From contig NZ_JADBEC010000001.1 in assembly GCF_014873945.1 (NCBI RefSeq), positions 992,001 to 1,056,000 on the forward strand: a stretch of 64,000 nt of DNA, written 5' to 3'. The stretch comes from Rhizobium viscosum. Lineage in GTDB: Bacteria; Pseudomonadota; Alphaproteobacteria; Rhizobiales; Rhizobiaceae. Of the stretch, positions 47,574-56,147 are shown piece by piece. The translations under genes and the position numbers were made by a program. Numbering within the stretch: position 1 is the first letter of the stretch; each line of letters opens with the position of its first letter. A model generated the notes under the pieces. It searched no databases, had not been told where the DNA came from, and worked only from the letters and a program-made list of their open reading frames with translations.

Positions 47574-49322
47574 CTAAGAACTGATCCGCCAATCCGGAGC
47601 ACAGGCATCCATCTTTTGGCTCTCTCGCCACAGATTGAAGCGTTCGGTCCAGCGTTGCTCGACATCAAGCGCAACCGCGAACGGGAGATAGTGCTCGTAG
47701 CATTCGACCGACATTGCCGGGCCATCCATCTCGCCGTTGAAATAACGACTCAAATTTAGAATGTTGTTGCGGATCCGCCGCTGCTTCGACGTTGGCATGC
47801 GCAACATCGCCAAAACCGCAATGATGCCGGCAATGTGCAGCAAGATCGCCATCAGATACGGCCACTGTTCGCTGATCACCTCAGTCGTGCCGATATAGAC
47901 AAGTGCAACAATCACCATCACCGGAAGACCCACCATCAAACCAAGCGCCTGCTTGAACTGCTCGGCGGTGCCGGTTGCCACGGGAAACCGCTCAGGATGG
48001 CGGAACATGGTTACAACCACAAAAACAATCAACAATAACCCTGAGATGGCGGCGGAATAGAGCAAAAGACCGATAAAATAGGCGACGGCAACGCCAAGGG
48101 CCAGAATGATAGCCGCAGTTGCCAGCCGTGTTCGATCAACACCGCCTCTGATTTTCCGATATTCCTCAGCGACGATCTGATGCAAGTCACGTTCGAAACC
48201 GTACAGGGCATTTACGACTGTCCGCCGGTCATTGACAGGCCGTTCCCCTTCAATTCGGCCAAATACCGAACGCGTCACAGCTGGAAGACCGTACCATCTG
48301 GCGCGCGCCACCTTACCCTTCTTCCGCACCTGTCTGGCAGACAAATCCGAAGCTTCGCAATCCTCGCCGAGGCCAGAAAGGCGAAGCATTCTTTTCATTG
48401 CGAGATGGCAGGCAGACGCCATGAAGGCCGCCTTTGCAGCACCGGGCTTCCAGTCCAAGAATAAATAGGCGGCTAGAGCAGGCGATATGCTCTCCGTCTC
48501 CTTGCTATCGACAGCAATCGAACATGCAGGCAATCGCCAGCCCCGCCACCTATTGAGGATAAACAGACCGGCGATGAGCAATCCCGAAATGCTGATGAAT
48601 GGGAGAAAGTGATCGGAGAGCCACCACTCTACCCGCTTGCCGCTCGTTACGGTCACAAAGGTCCCAGCGGGATATTCGACCTCGATGTCAGGTAGGACTC
48701 GGTCCCCTTTACCTGCTGGAATAGACACCTGGATCTCATTCGGTGCGCTCCTCACCACGTCATAGGCCGCCGTCCGATCCTGTTGCGAAGGGCGCAACGT
48801 TCCCCCTGGCGGTAGCTTCAGAGTCAGCGTTTTTTTGGCACCCTGGCCGTGCACGCGGCCCATATAGGCAGGCAGGAAGAGAACCTCGCGGCCGCCTTCC
48901 TGACGAACCAGGCGTCCGAGCCAGTAAGCGATCTGGATCTTTGTAAGACCGGTGGGCAGATCTGCAGAGCAGTTTTTGCAGTGCTCCGCTCCGATGTAGA
49001 TCGAGTAGCCCGGTACGTTGTTTTCCCAGGAATAGTATTCGTCGCGCCCGTCGCGCCGGGCTGCGGCCAATTGGAAATCTCGCCAGTGAACACCCCCTGA
49101 CGCATCCGTGAAACGTTGAGGGATATCGACGTAGACACCGCCGTAATTTTCTGCCTTTTTTACTGCGATGTCGAAGAACTCCGACACGAAGCCAGTGCCG
49201 TCGGTGTAGACTTCAACCGTACTGTTTGCCGACTGGACCGTGAACTCCTTGTCAAAATCGCTGCACGACGTCAGAAAGACCAGCATGGCGCATAAGATGG
49301 GCCATGCTAAAAGACGCAACAC
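47574..49322 (-). CDS. DUF2207-like membrane lipoprotein
   Basis: A protein of about 582 residues related in plan to the DUF2207 protein at 43.6 kb: beta-rich outer domain with TVEVYTDGTGFVSEFFDIAV, one membrane helix near 245, cytoplasmic part, and more helices at about 410-500; the end (YEHYLPFAVALDVEQRWTERF) matches the other protein's [14 protein letters not shown] region. It lacks the Gly-rich tail. A lipobox LTSC lies 20 residues after the GTG at 49322, so that start gives a standard lipoprotein signal; the frame opens to a TTG at 49376 without a ribosome binding site. Start uncertain. Confidence 0.75.
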   Translation of the reverse strand: MLRLLAWPILCAMLVFLTSCSDFDKEFTVQSANSTVEVYTDGTGFVSEFFDIAVKKAENYGGVYVDIPQRFTDASGGVHWRDFQLAAARRDGRDEYYSWENNVPGYSIYIGAEHCKNCSADLPTGLTKIQIAYWLGRLVRQEGGREVLFLPAYMGRVHGQGAKKTLTLKLPPGGTLRPSQQDRTAAYDVVRSAPNEIQVSIPAGKGDRVLPDIEVEYPAGTFVTVTSGKRVEWWLSDHFLPFISISGLLIAGLFILNRWRGWRLPACSIAVDSKETESISPALAAYLFLDWKPGAAKAAFMASACHLAMKRMLRLSGLGEDCEASDLSARQVRKKGKVARARWYGLPAVTRSVFGRIEGERPVNDRRTVVNALYGFERDLHQIVAEEYRKIRGGVDRTRLATAAIILALGVAVAYFIGLLLYSAAISGLLLIVFVVVTMFRHPERFPVATGTAEQFKQALGLMVGLPVMVIVALVYIGTTEVISEQWPYLMAILLHIAGIIAVLAMLRMPTSKQRRIRNNILNLSRYFNGEMDGPAMSVECYEHYLPFAVALDVEQRWTERFNLWRESQKMDACAPDWRISS

Positions 49323-49570
49323 CTTGGCGGCGAAATTCTCATCTGAAAATTTAAAGTAAAGAATATCGTTCTTCAAAAAGAGATACCGAAGCTTACGTTG
49401 TCACAACAGCTGACAACGTAGTAGTGTTTTACGCAATACAAAAGAAGGCTGGCCCTGAAGCGACGGGAATTTTCGAGACGGCTTACGCCGCCTCGCTCGT
49501 CAGTTGACGCCGCCAGCACGGCAAGGTTTCGCGGAAATCTTCGGGCAACGACGCAGGATCTCGGCTGTCG

Positions 49571-50122
49571 TCAACCACCGATATGCGCGAGAATTCGGGC
49601 CGCCGTCCGCTCCGGTGAAAGGTCCGTCGTATCGATTTCGACCGTGTGTTCAGCCAACCCGCGCAGCAGTTTATAGTTTGCCCGCAGCCGTTGCAGCATC
49701 GCCGTATCCGTCAGCTTGAGCGCCTCGGATCGGCCAGGAGAGATGAGGCGCCTGGCATTCTCCTCCGGCGCGCAATCGAGGAGAACCGCGACCAGATCCG
49801 CGCCTCTAGCAGCAGCCAAATCGAGATACCAGGAGAACGTCGCCTTATCATGCTCGTCATCCGCAAGAGCATCGGTAAAGACAAAGCTTTCAGCCGGATC
49901 GGCACGCACGGCATGATCGAAAACCGCTCGCCGAATCTGTTCACGCAGTGATGCATGCAGAGGGTTGCCGCGGGCGAAAAGAGCTTCCGCTGGATTAAGC
50001 AGCATGTGATTGTCGATAAGCCGCGCGCCGAGCCTTTTCGCCAGCAAGCGGCCGATAGTCAGCTTCCCAGTGCCTGGCCAGCCGTTGATATGAACTATAC
50101 GGCTGGCAGGCTTTTGCGTCAC
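49571..50122 (-). CDS. P-loop kinase-like ATP-binding protein
   Basis: A 183-residue protein with a Walker A motif near its start ([21 protein letters not shown], Lys about 17) and a C-terminal [10 protein letters not shown] helix. The pattern is that of small AAA or shikimate-kinase-like nucleotide-binding proteins that phosphorylate small molecules; [14 protein letters not shown] may belong to the Walker B region. The GTG start overlaps the glyQ stop by four bases (GTGA), so it is translationally coupled to glyQ. Substrate unknown. Confidence 0.8.
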   Translation of the reverse strand: MTQKPASRIVHINGWPGTGKLTIGRLLAKRLGARLIDNHMLLNPAEALFARGNPLHASLREQIRRAVFDHAVRADPAESFVFTDALADDEHDKATFSWYLDLAAARGADLVAVLLDCAPEENARRLISPGRSEALKLTDTAMLQRLRANYKLLRGLAEHTVEIDTTDLSPERTAARILAHIGG

Positions 50123-51078
50123 GCGGCCTCTTTCGACACGTTTACACCACCCGCATCCGTCAGCAGAAATGCTTCGCCGCAGGCTTTGGCGAGCGTGCGC
50201 ACACGCAGGATGTAGCTCTGGCGCTCGGTCACGGAAATCACGCCGCGGGCGTCGAGCAGGTTGAAGACGTGGCTGGCCTTGATGCATTGGTCGTAGGCCG
50301 GGAAGACGCATTTGTGCAGGCGCTGGTTGGCATTGTCACCGGGAGCACCGGCGGCGAGCAGCGCCTGGCATTCCTTTTCGGCATCAATGAAATGGCGATG
50401 CAGCATCTCGGTATTGGCGAATTCGAAATTATGGCGGGAATATTCCTGCTCGGCCTGCAGGAAGACGTCGCCGTAGCTGATCTTCTCGTCGCCTTCGCGG
50501 CCATTGAAGTTCAGGTCGTAGACGTTGTCGACACCTTGCACATACATGGCGAGGCGCTCCAGACCATAGGTCAGCTCACCGGCGACGGGCGAGCATTCGA
50601 TGCCGCAGACCTGCTGGAAATAGGTGAATTGCGAGACTTCCATGCCGTCGCACCAGCATTCCCAACCGAGGCCCCAGGCGCCGAGCGTCGGGCTTTCCCA
50701 GTCATCCTCGACGAAGCGGATATCGTGCAGCAGCGGATCGAGGCCGATGGCGGCGAGCGAACCGAGATAGAGTTCCTGCAGGTTCGGCGGGTTCGGCTTC
50801 AGGATGACCTGATACTGATAGTAGTGCTGCAGGCGGTTCGGGTTTTCGCCGTAGCGGCCGTCGGACGGGCGGCGGGAGGGCTGCACGTAAGCGGCCTTCC
50901 ACGGCTTTGGGCCAAGGGCGCGCAGCGTCGTGGCCGGGTGGAAGGTGCCAGCGCCCACTTCCATGTCATAGGGCTGCAGAACCGCACAACCCTTGTCCGC
51001 CCAGTAATGATGCAGGGTGAGGATCAGCGCCTGGAACGAGCGCTTCGGGTTCATATGGTCTGGAATTGTCGCGGACAT
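50119..51078 (-). CDS. glyQ: Glycine--tRNA ligase alpha subunit
   Basis: A 319-residue catalytic chain of the tetrameric glycyl-tRNA synthetase. The family start ([20 protein letters not shown]), the motif [17 protein letters not shown] near 45-61 and [19 protein letters not shown] near 140-158 are present. ATG 51078 (MSATIPDH) or ATG 51054 (MNPKRSF) are both possible; neither has a strong ribosome binding site. It is full length. It faces its partner glyS across about 14.6 kb, an unusual split since the two usually adjoin. Stop overlaps the kinase-like gene. Confidence 0.96.
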   Translation of the reverse strand: MSATIPDHMNPKRSFQALILTLHHYWADKGCAVLQPYDMEVGAGTFHPATTLRALGPKPWKAAYVQPSRRPSDGRYGENPNRLQHYYQYQVILKPNPPNLQELYLGSLAAIGLDPLLHDIRFVEDDWESPTLGAWGLGWECWCDGMEVSQFTYFQQVCGIECSPVAGELTYGLERLAMYVQGVDNVYDLNFNGREGDEKISYGDVFLQAEQEYSRHNFEFANTEMLHRHFIDAEKECQALLAAGAPGDNANQRLHKCVFPAYDQCIKASHVFNLLDARGVISVTERQSYILRVRTLAKACGEAFLLTDAGGVNVSKEAA

Positions 51079-51177
51079 GGAGGGGCACCGATTGCTTGAA
51101 ATATGAGCGCGACAGGTGCCATGCAGCGCTGCAGGGGTCAAGGCTTTTGCACTGTATTCGCCTAAAGCCAGGTGCTG

Positions 51178-51369
51178 CTATTCGTCTTCCCGCTTGAGGC
51201 GATATTCGCCCGTTGCGGGATCCTTCACCAGCGTGCCGACCGCTCCCGTTTGGCGCTCCTTCTCGGCGCGGCGGGATTTTTCAGCAAGTCTCCGCGCATC
51301 GGAAACAAAGCGACGGTAGAGCCACCAACCCGCGCAGACGAGGATCAATAACGTAATTAGCTGTGCCAT
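51178..51369 (-). CDS. Small single-pass membrane protein
   Basis: A 63-residue protein with one membrane helix (about 4-18, ITLLILVCAGWWLYRR) and a charged cytoplasmic tail ending TGEYRLKREDE. Short proteins of this type occur between the S49 peptidase and glyQ in rhizobia as far as I recall. It lies 18 bases after the peptidase stop and 99 bases before glyQ on the same strand, so it is probably in their operon. Function unknown. Confidence 0.75.
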   Translation of the reverse strand: MAQLITLLILVCAGWWLYRRFVSDARRLAEKSRRAEKERQTGAVGTLVKDPATGEYRLKREDE

Positions 51370-51387
51370 GTCCCCTCGTTTCTCCCG

Positions 51388-52248
51388 TTAAAGCCCGTAG
51401 CGGCTCCACAATGCCCTTTCCTCCGCTGCTTCGGCAAGCCCCGATGCGAGGCCGGATGCTGCACCTTCAAGCGAAACCGGCGACACACCGGGAATACGGC
51501 GGCCGAGCAGGCCGCGAGTGGCCGTGACGAGCTGCAGTTTCGTTTTCTGGCCGTAGCGTTTCTTCAATTCCTGGCGCATGTCGCCGAGGCCGTCGATGAG
51601 GCCGAGTTCCAGGCCGCGCGTACCGCTCCAGAAGAGGCCGGAGAAAACTGTCGCATCGTCCGTCAGCTTGCCGACACGGCGCTCGCGCACCATCGAGATG
51701 AAGACCTGATGGATCTCGAGCTGCAGGCTCTTCAAATATTCGATGTCCTTTTCCTTCTCGGGCTGGAAGGGATCGAGTATCACCTTGTTTTCGCCTGCCG
51801 TATAGACACGGCGCTCGACGCCGATCTTCTTCAGGAGCTCCGGAAAACCGAAGCCGCCCGAGACGACGCCGATCGATCCGACGATAGACGTCGGATCGGC
51901 GATGATCTCATCGCCCGCCAGCGCGATCATGTAGCCGCCCGAGGCCGCGACATCTTCCACGAAGACCAGCACCTTCTTCTGCTTTTCCCGCGCAAGCTCG
52001 CGGATACGCGTGAAAATAAGGCGGGACTGGACAGGCGAGCCGCCAGGCGAATTGATGGAGATGGCAACGGCGGGTGCGTCCTTCATGGAGAAGGCCTTTT
52101 CCAGCACCGGCGCAACATTGGCGAGATTGAGGGTCGGGCGAAACTGACCACCGCCGCTGATGATCGCGCCCTGCAGCCTGACGACGGGGATGACGATCCC
52201 GTCCCCGCGAAACCGCTTCGGCATCAGCTTTCTCAAAAATCCAGCCAT
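51388..52248 (-). CDS. S49 family peptidase (SppA/SohB-like)
   Basis: A 286-residue signal-peptide-peptidase-like serine protease. The nucleophile is Ser103 in DVAASGGYMIALAGDEI and the general base Lys155 in YTAGENKVILDPF; the 52-residue gap equals that of the Ser/Lys dyad known in Bacillus SppA. The NSPGGS loop is at about 66-71. The N-terminus has no obvious membrane helix (a basic stretch KLMPKRFRG), so it may be peripheral or cytoplasmic. ATG 52248 has GGAAGAG just before it; the longer upstream frame is Cys-rich and non-coding in look. First gene of the glyQ operon. Confidence 0.9.
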   Translation of the reverse strand: MAGFLRKLMPKRFRGDGIVIPVVRLQGAIISGGGQFRPTLNLANVAPVLEKAFSMKDAPAVAISINSPGGSPVQSRLIFTRIRELAREKQKKVLVFVEDVAASGGYMIALAGDEIIADPTSIVGSIGVVSGGFGFPELLKKIGVERRVYTAGENKVILDPFQPEKEKDIEYLKSLQLEIHQVFISMVRERRVGKLTDDATVFSGLFWSGTRGLELGLIDGLGDMRQELKKRYGQKTKLQLVTATRGLLGRRIPGVSPVSLEGAASGLASGLAEAAEERALWSRYGL

Positions 52249-52374
52249 TTCTCTTCCTTCACCATGATCGGCGCCAGCATGCATGTGCACATTACAAGGG
52301 CATTGCATGTATGCGCTGCAACGACAAACGCAATGGCCAAGCTCCAAAACATCGTCTTCCTAATTTCTTGTTGC

Positions 52375-52395
52375 GAATGACTTGCATTATCATTC
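52375..52395. promoter_or_regulatory. Candidate Fur-family (Mur-like) operator upstream of mntH
   Basis: A dyad GAATGA (52375-52380) and TCATTC (52390-52395) with a nine-base AT-rich centre lies 43 bases before the mntH start. On the reverse strand it reads as GAATGATAATGCAAG followed by TCATTC, close to the classical Fur box. In rhizobia the Fur homologue Mur represses manganese uptake genes, so a manganese-dependent site is expected here. This is inference from pattern and place. Confidence 0.5.
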
Positions 52396-52438
52396 CAGTC
52401 AGGCATAGTGCCGGCATGGCTAAACAGGTGAAAATGGC

Positions 52439-53782
52439 ATGGACATCGTAAATCCGAATGCAAAGGGCGGCTGGCGGACCGAGCGCGGGGAGGCTTCGCT
52501 CTCCGACGTCTACCGTACGGTTGGTACGGGGCGGCACAGCTCCACGTGGCGGCGGGCGGCAGCCTTCCTCGGCCCCGGCTACATGGTGGCGGTCGGCTAC
52601 ATGGATCCTGGCAACTGGGCGACCTCGCTCGCCGGCGGATCGAAGTTCGGCTATGCGCTGCTGACCGTCGCACTGCTTTCGAACATCATGGCAATCGTGC
52701 TGCAATCGCTTTGCGCGCGTCTTGCCATCGGCTCCGGCCGCGACCTCGCGCAGGCCTGTCGCGATGCCTATCCAAGCTATGTGGCCGTACCGCTCTGGGC
52801 CTTTGCGGAAATCGCCATCATCGCCACTGATATTGCCGAAGTGATCGGGACGGCGATCGGCCTCAATCTGCTTTTTGGAATTCCGCTCGAGATCGGCGTG
52901 GTGATCACCGCGCTCGACGTCTTCGTCATCCTTCTCCTGCAAAGGCTCGGCTTCCGCTGGATGGAGGCCTTCATCATTACGCTGCTCGGCGTCATCGCAA
53001 TCTGCTTTGCGGTGCAGATCTTCCTGGCCGACCCGCAATGGGGCGCCGTCATAAGGGGCTTCCTGCCTACGCCCGAGGTCGTCACCAACCCGGAAATGCT
53101 CTACCTGGCACTCGGTATTCTCGGCGCGACCGTGATGCCGCACAATCTCTACCTTCACTCCGGCATCGTGCAGACGCGCTCCTACGGCCATACCGTGCCG
53201 GAAAAGAAGGAAGCGCTGACCTTTGCCACAATCGACTCCACCGTGGCTCTCTGCTTCGCGCTCCTGATCAACGCCTCGATCCTTATCCTCGCTGCGGCCG
53301 CCTTCAATGCCAACGGCAAGACGGATGTAGTGGAACTTGGTGAGGCGCATTCGCTGCTGTCGCCGCTGCTCGGCCTTGCGATTGCGCCGACGCTCTTCGG
53401 CATCGCGCTGCTCTGCTGCGGCTTGAATTCCACGGTCACCGCCACGCTTGCCGGGCAGATCGTCATGGAAGGCTTCCTGAAAATCCGGTTGAAGCCCTGG
53501 GTGCGGCGCCTGATCACCCGCGCCATCGCCATCGTTCCCGCGGCTTTCGTGACAATCTGGTACGGCGATCAAGGCACGGCGGAACTGCTTATCCTGACCC
53601 AGGTGGTGCTCAGCCTGCAGCTTTCCTTCGCCGTCTTCCCGCTTGTGATGTTCACAGCCAGCAAGGCGAAGATGGGGGAACTTGTCGCTCCGAGATGGCT
53701 CAGCGCCGTCGCCTATGTGGTCGCTGTCGTGATTGCCGGCCTGAACGTCAAGCTGCTCCTCGACTTTGTGACCGGCGGCTAA
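52439..53782 (+). CDS. mntH: Nramp family manganese transporter
   Basis: A 447-residue proton-coupled divalent metal transporter with about eleven membrane helices. The metal-binding helix motif DPGNWAT is at about 60-66 and the second, MPHNLYLHS, at about 233-241; both are the Nramp signature. In rhizobia MntH takes up Mn(II) and helps resist oxidative stress. ATG 52439 is used; an ATG five bases upstream is out of frame. A Fur-type palindrome precedes the gene. Confidence 0.95.
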   Translation: MDIVNPNAKGGWRTERGEASLSDVYRTVGTGRHSSTWRRAAAFLGPGYMVAVGYMDPGNWATSLAGGSKFGYALLTVALLSNIMAIVLQSLCARLAIGSGRDLAQACRDAYPSYVAVPLWAFAEIAIIATDIAEVIGTAIGLNLLFGIPLEIGVVITALDVFVILLLQRLGFRWMEAFIITLLGVIAICFAVQIFLADPQWGAVIRGFLPTPEVVTNPEMLYLALGILGATVMPHNLYLHSGIVQTRSYGHTVPEKKEALTFATIDSTVALCFALLINASILILAAAAFNANGKTDVVELGEAHSLLSPLLGLAIAPTLFGIALLCCGLNSTVTATLAGQIVMEGFLKIRLKPWVRRLITRAIAIVPAAFVTIWYGDQGTAELLILTQVVLSLQLSFAVFPLVMFTASKAKMGELVAPRWLSAVAYVVAVVIAGLNVKLLLDFVTGG

Positions 53783-53810
53783 TGTTTGTTCTCAAGCAGT
53801 TTGGCACGGT

Positions 53811-54587
53811 CTAAAGCCTAGCATAGGCCGCGCGGCCATTGTTGAAATCATCGACGAGAGGGGAGAACTTGTGGCTCCCCTCTTCGTGCATAACGAGGGG
53901 CGCACGCAGCGAAAGCCGTGCCCGTGAGCCCTTGATCGCCGTCACGAGAATGCGGACGGCGTTTTCCCCCTCACGCGGATGAATGGCCGTGATCTCGATG
54001 CCGCCGAAGCGCCTGCCGCAGGCGTCAATGATCTCCGCGATCGATTGCGGCCTCGCGATCAGCGATAATTGTCCGCCCGGTATCATGATGGCGCCGGCCG
54101 TGCGGATCCAGCTCTCGAAAAGGTCATCGGTCATGGCGTGGGCTTCAGCCTTCAGCGCATCCGGCGTCCTGCGGTCGCCGGCATCGTTGAACGGCGGGTT
54201 CATAATAACGTGATCGAAGCTTTCGTCGATGAGACCTGCGTCGTTTCGCGCCCTGGCCGTCAGTGTGACATCGGCTTCAACGACCGAGACGCGGCCCGCC
54301 ATATGGGCGTTGTCAGGCAGTTCGATGCTGCGGCGGGCGTAGTCGGCCATCTCCGCCGATCGCTCGAAAAGTACGACCTCGGCCTTTGCAAGGCGGGAGG
54401 CGACCGCAAGGCCGGCTGCACCGGCTCCGGCACCAAGATCGGCCACCTTGATCGGGCGATCATCGGCAACGAGAGCAGCGAGCAGCATGGCGTCCATGCC
54501 GGCGCGATGGCCCCTGCCCTTCGGCTGGACAATATGGAAAAGGCCGCGATGAAAGGCGTCTATCGTGTCAGTCACCGCCTGTGTCAT
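53811..54587 (-). CDS. TrmN6-like N6-adenine methyltransferase
   Basis: A 258-residue SAM-dependent methyltransferase. The opening DTIDAFHRGLFHIVQPKGRGHRAGMDAMLLA, the SAM motif VADLGAGAGAAGLAVA near 48-63 and the catalytic NPPF motif near 129-132 fit the YfiC/TrmN6 family that methylates A37 of tRNA1Val; a DNA or protein target is possible. ATG 54587 fits; the longer frame starts inside DUF2007. Operon with DUF2007 (four-base gap). Confidence 0.88.
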   Translation of the reverse strand: MTQAVTDTIDAFHRGLFHIVQPKGRGHRAGMDAMLLAALVADDRPIKVADLGAGAGAAGLAVASRLAKAEVVLFERSAEMADYARRSIELPDNAHMAGRVSVVEADVTLTARARNDAGLIDESFDHVIMNPPFNDAGDRRTPDALKAEAHAMTDDLFESWIRTAGAIMIPGGQLSLIARPQSIAEIIDACGRRFGGIEITAIHPREGENAVRILVTAIKGSRARLSLRAPLVMHEEGSHKFSPLVDDFNNGRAAYARL

Positions 54588-54591
54588 CTCT

Positions 54592-54819
54592 TCACTTCCG
54601 CTCGCGCAATTCGCCGCCGAGACCCGCATCGGTGAGGATGCGCCGGGCCTGATCGGCCATCGCCTCGTCAACCAAGAGGCGGCGCGGCAGCATGCCGAGC
54701 GAGCCCTCCAGCACGCTCATCCCCTGATCGGCGATGAAGCACGCAATTCCCGCATCCTTCATGAGGCTCTCGGCAAATGAGAGCAGAACGGGATCGTTTG
54801 CGCGGATAAGCTCATGCAT
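54592..54819 (-). CDS. DUF2007 domain-containing protein
   Basis: A 75-residue protein starting HELIRANDPVLLSFAESLMKDAGI and ending RRILTDAGLGGELRERK. DUF2007 proteins are small, soluble, with a presumed signal-transduction fold and no proven function. It heads a two-gene operon with the TrmN6-like gene and is divergent from the polyprenyl synthase. Pairing of DUF2007 with a methyltransferase is common in rhizobia. Confidence 0.85.
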   Translation of the reverse strand: MHELIRANDPVLLSFAESLMKDAGIACFIADQGMSVLEGSLGMLPRRLLVDEAMADQARRILTDAGLGGELRERK

Positions 54820-54928
54820 TTGCCGTCATTTTCCCTTTCGAATTTGCTGGCAGCGACAATTCACCCCTTGCCGCCTCCATCGCCCCTTTCTATTGTCAAA
54901 GGCAACGAATGAACAGGAGTCCGGGTCG

Positions 54929-55945
54929 TTGGGCGTGGTCATACCGCTTGAAGAAAACAAAAACAAACTGGCTTCCATCAAGCCGCTGGTGGATCTCACC
55001 AAGGCGGATATGGAGCGGGTGAACCAGCTTATCCTTTCCAAGGCCGGCTCCGATGTCCAGATGATCCCGGAGGTGGCGAACCATCTCATCTCCTCCGGCG
55101 GCAAGCGCCTGCGGCCGATGCTGACGCTCGCTGCGGCCTCGCTCTTCAATTACAGGGGCGAGAATCACGTCAAGCTCGCCACGTCAGTCGAGTTCATGCA
55201 TACGGCAACGCTGCTGCATGACGACGTGGTGGACGAAAGCGACCTGCGCCGCGGCAAGTCGACCGCACGCACGATCTGGGGCAATCAGGCAAGCGTTCTG
55301 GTCGGCGACTTCCTCCTCGGTCAGGCCTTCCGCATGATGGTGGAAGTCGGCTCGCTGGAAGCGCTCGATGTTCTTTCCTCTGCCGCCTGCGTCATCGCCG
55401 AGGGCGAAGTGCTGCAGCTTTCCGTCGCAAAGAACATGGAAACGACCGAGGATGACTACCTCTCGGTCATCCGTGCCAAGACGGCAGCACTCTTTGCCGC
55501 TGCCGCCGAAGTCGGCCCGATCGTTGCCGAGACCAGCAAGTCCAACCGCAACGCACTGAAATCCTACGGTATGAATCTTGGTCTCGCCTTCCAGCTCGTC
55601 GACGACGCGCTGGATTACGGCGGCAAGGCGGCCGATCTCGGCAAGAATGTCGGAGACGATTTCCGCGAGGGCAAGATTACGCTTCCCGTCATCCTCGCCT
55701 ATCGCCGTGGCACGCAGGACGAGCGTGCTTTCTGGCGTGATGCGATCGAAGGCGGCAACAGCAGCGATGCCAATCTGGAAAAGGCGCTTGGCCTGATCAC
55801 CAAATACGGCACGCTCAACGACACGATCCAACGGGCCGTGCACTATGGCACGATCGCACGGGATGCGCTGGCACCGCTGCCGGACAGCCCCTGGAAATCG
55901 GCCCTGATAGAAGTCATCGATTTCTGCATCGAGCGCGTGAACTGA
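54929..55945 (+). CDS. Polyprenyl (octa/decaprenyl) diphosphate synthase
   Basis: A 338-residue trans-prenyltransferase that lengthens farnesyl diphosphate for the ubiquinone side chain. First Asp-rich motif DDVVDESDLRRG at about 97-108 with the LLH leader, second LVDDALDYGG at about 222-231. It acts before UbiA (26.7 kb) and uses precursors made by Dxs and IspE. Start: TTG 54929 with AGGAGT about nine bases upstream gives the rhizobial N-terminus GVVIPLEENKNK; the frame upstream to 54734 is not coding. Chain length (C40 to C50) cannot be told. Confidence 0.92.
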   Translation: MGVVIPLEENKNKLASIKPLVDLTKADMERVNQLILSKAGSDVQMIPEVANHLISSGGKRLRPMLTLAAASLFNYRGENHVKLATSVEFMHTATLLHDDVVDESDLRRGKSTARTIWGNQASVLVGDFLLGQAFRMMVEVGSLEALDVLSSAACVIAEGEVLQLSVAKNMETTEDDYLSVIRAKTAALFAAAAEVGPIVAETSKSNRNALKSYGMNLGLAFQLVDDALDYGGKAADLGKNVGDDFREGKITLPVILAYRRGTQDERAFWRDAIEGGNSSDANLEKALGLITKYGTLNDTIQRAVHYGTIARDALAPLPDSPWKSALIEVIDFCIERVN

Positions 55946-55981
55946 CGCGTGCCTCTGCGAGGGGCATGTCTTTGCAGCAAA

Positions 55982-56007
55982 GCCGCCGCACGTTTTTGCG
56001 CGGCGGC
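55982..56007 (+). terminator. Hairpin after the polyprenyl synthase
   Basis: Stem GCCGCCGC (55982-55989) / GCGGCGGC (56000-56007), followed by GCTTTAATC. It lies 36 bases after the stop and is the likely terminator, though the T run is weak. Confidence 0.55.
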
Positions 56008-56147
56008 GCTTTAATCAAACGTCCTTGAACGTGGGCTGAATTTCTTGCAGGGCCGCTTCAAAAAAGCCATCCTGTTGTGAATCAGTGTTTGCAACTGATT
56101 TTGCGGTCGGCGCGTTGAGTCGGCCGTCCCTGAAGAAAGGTTTTCTA

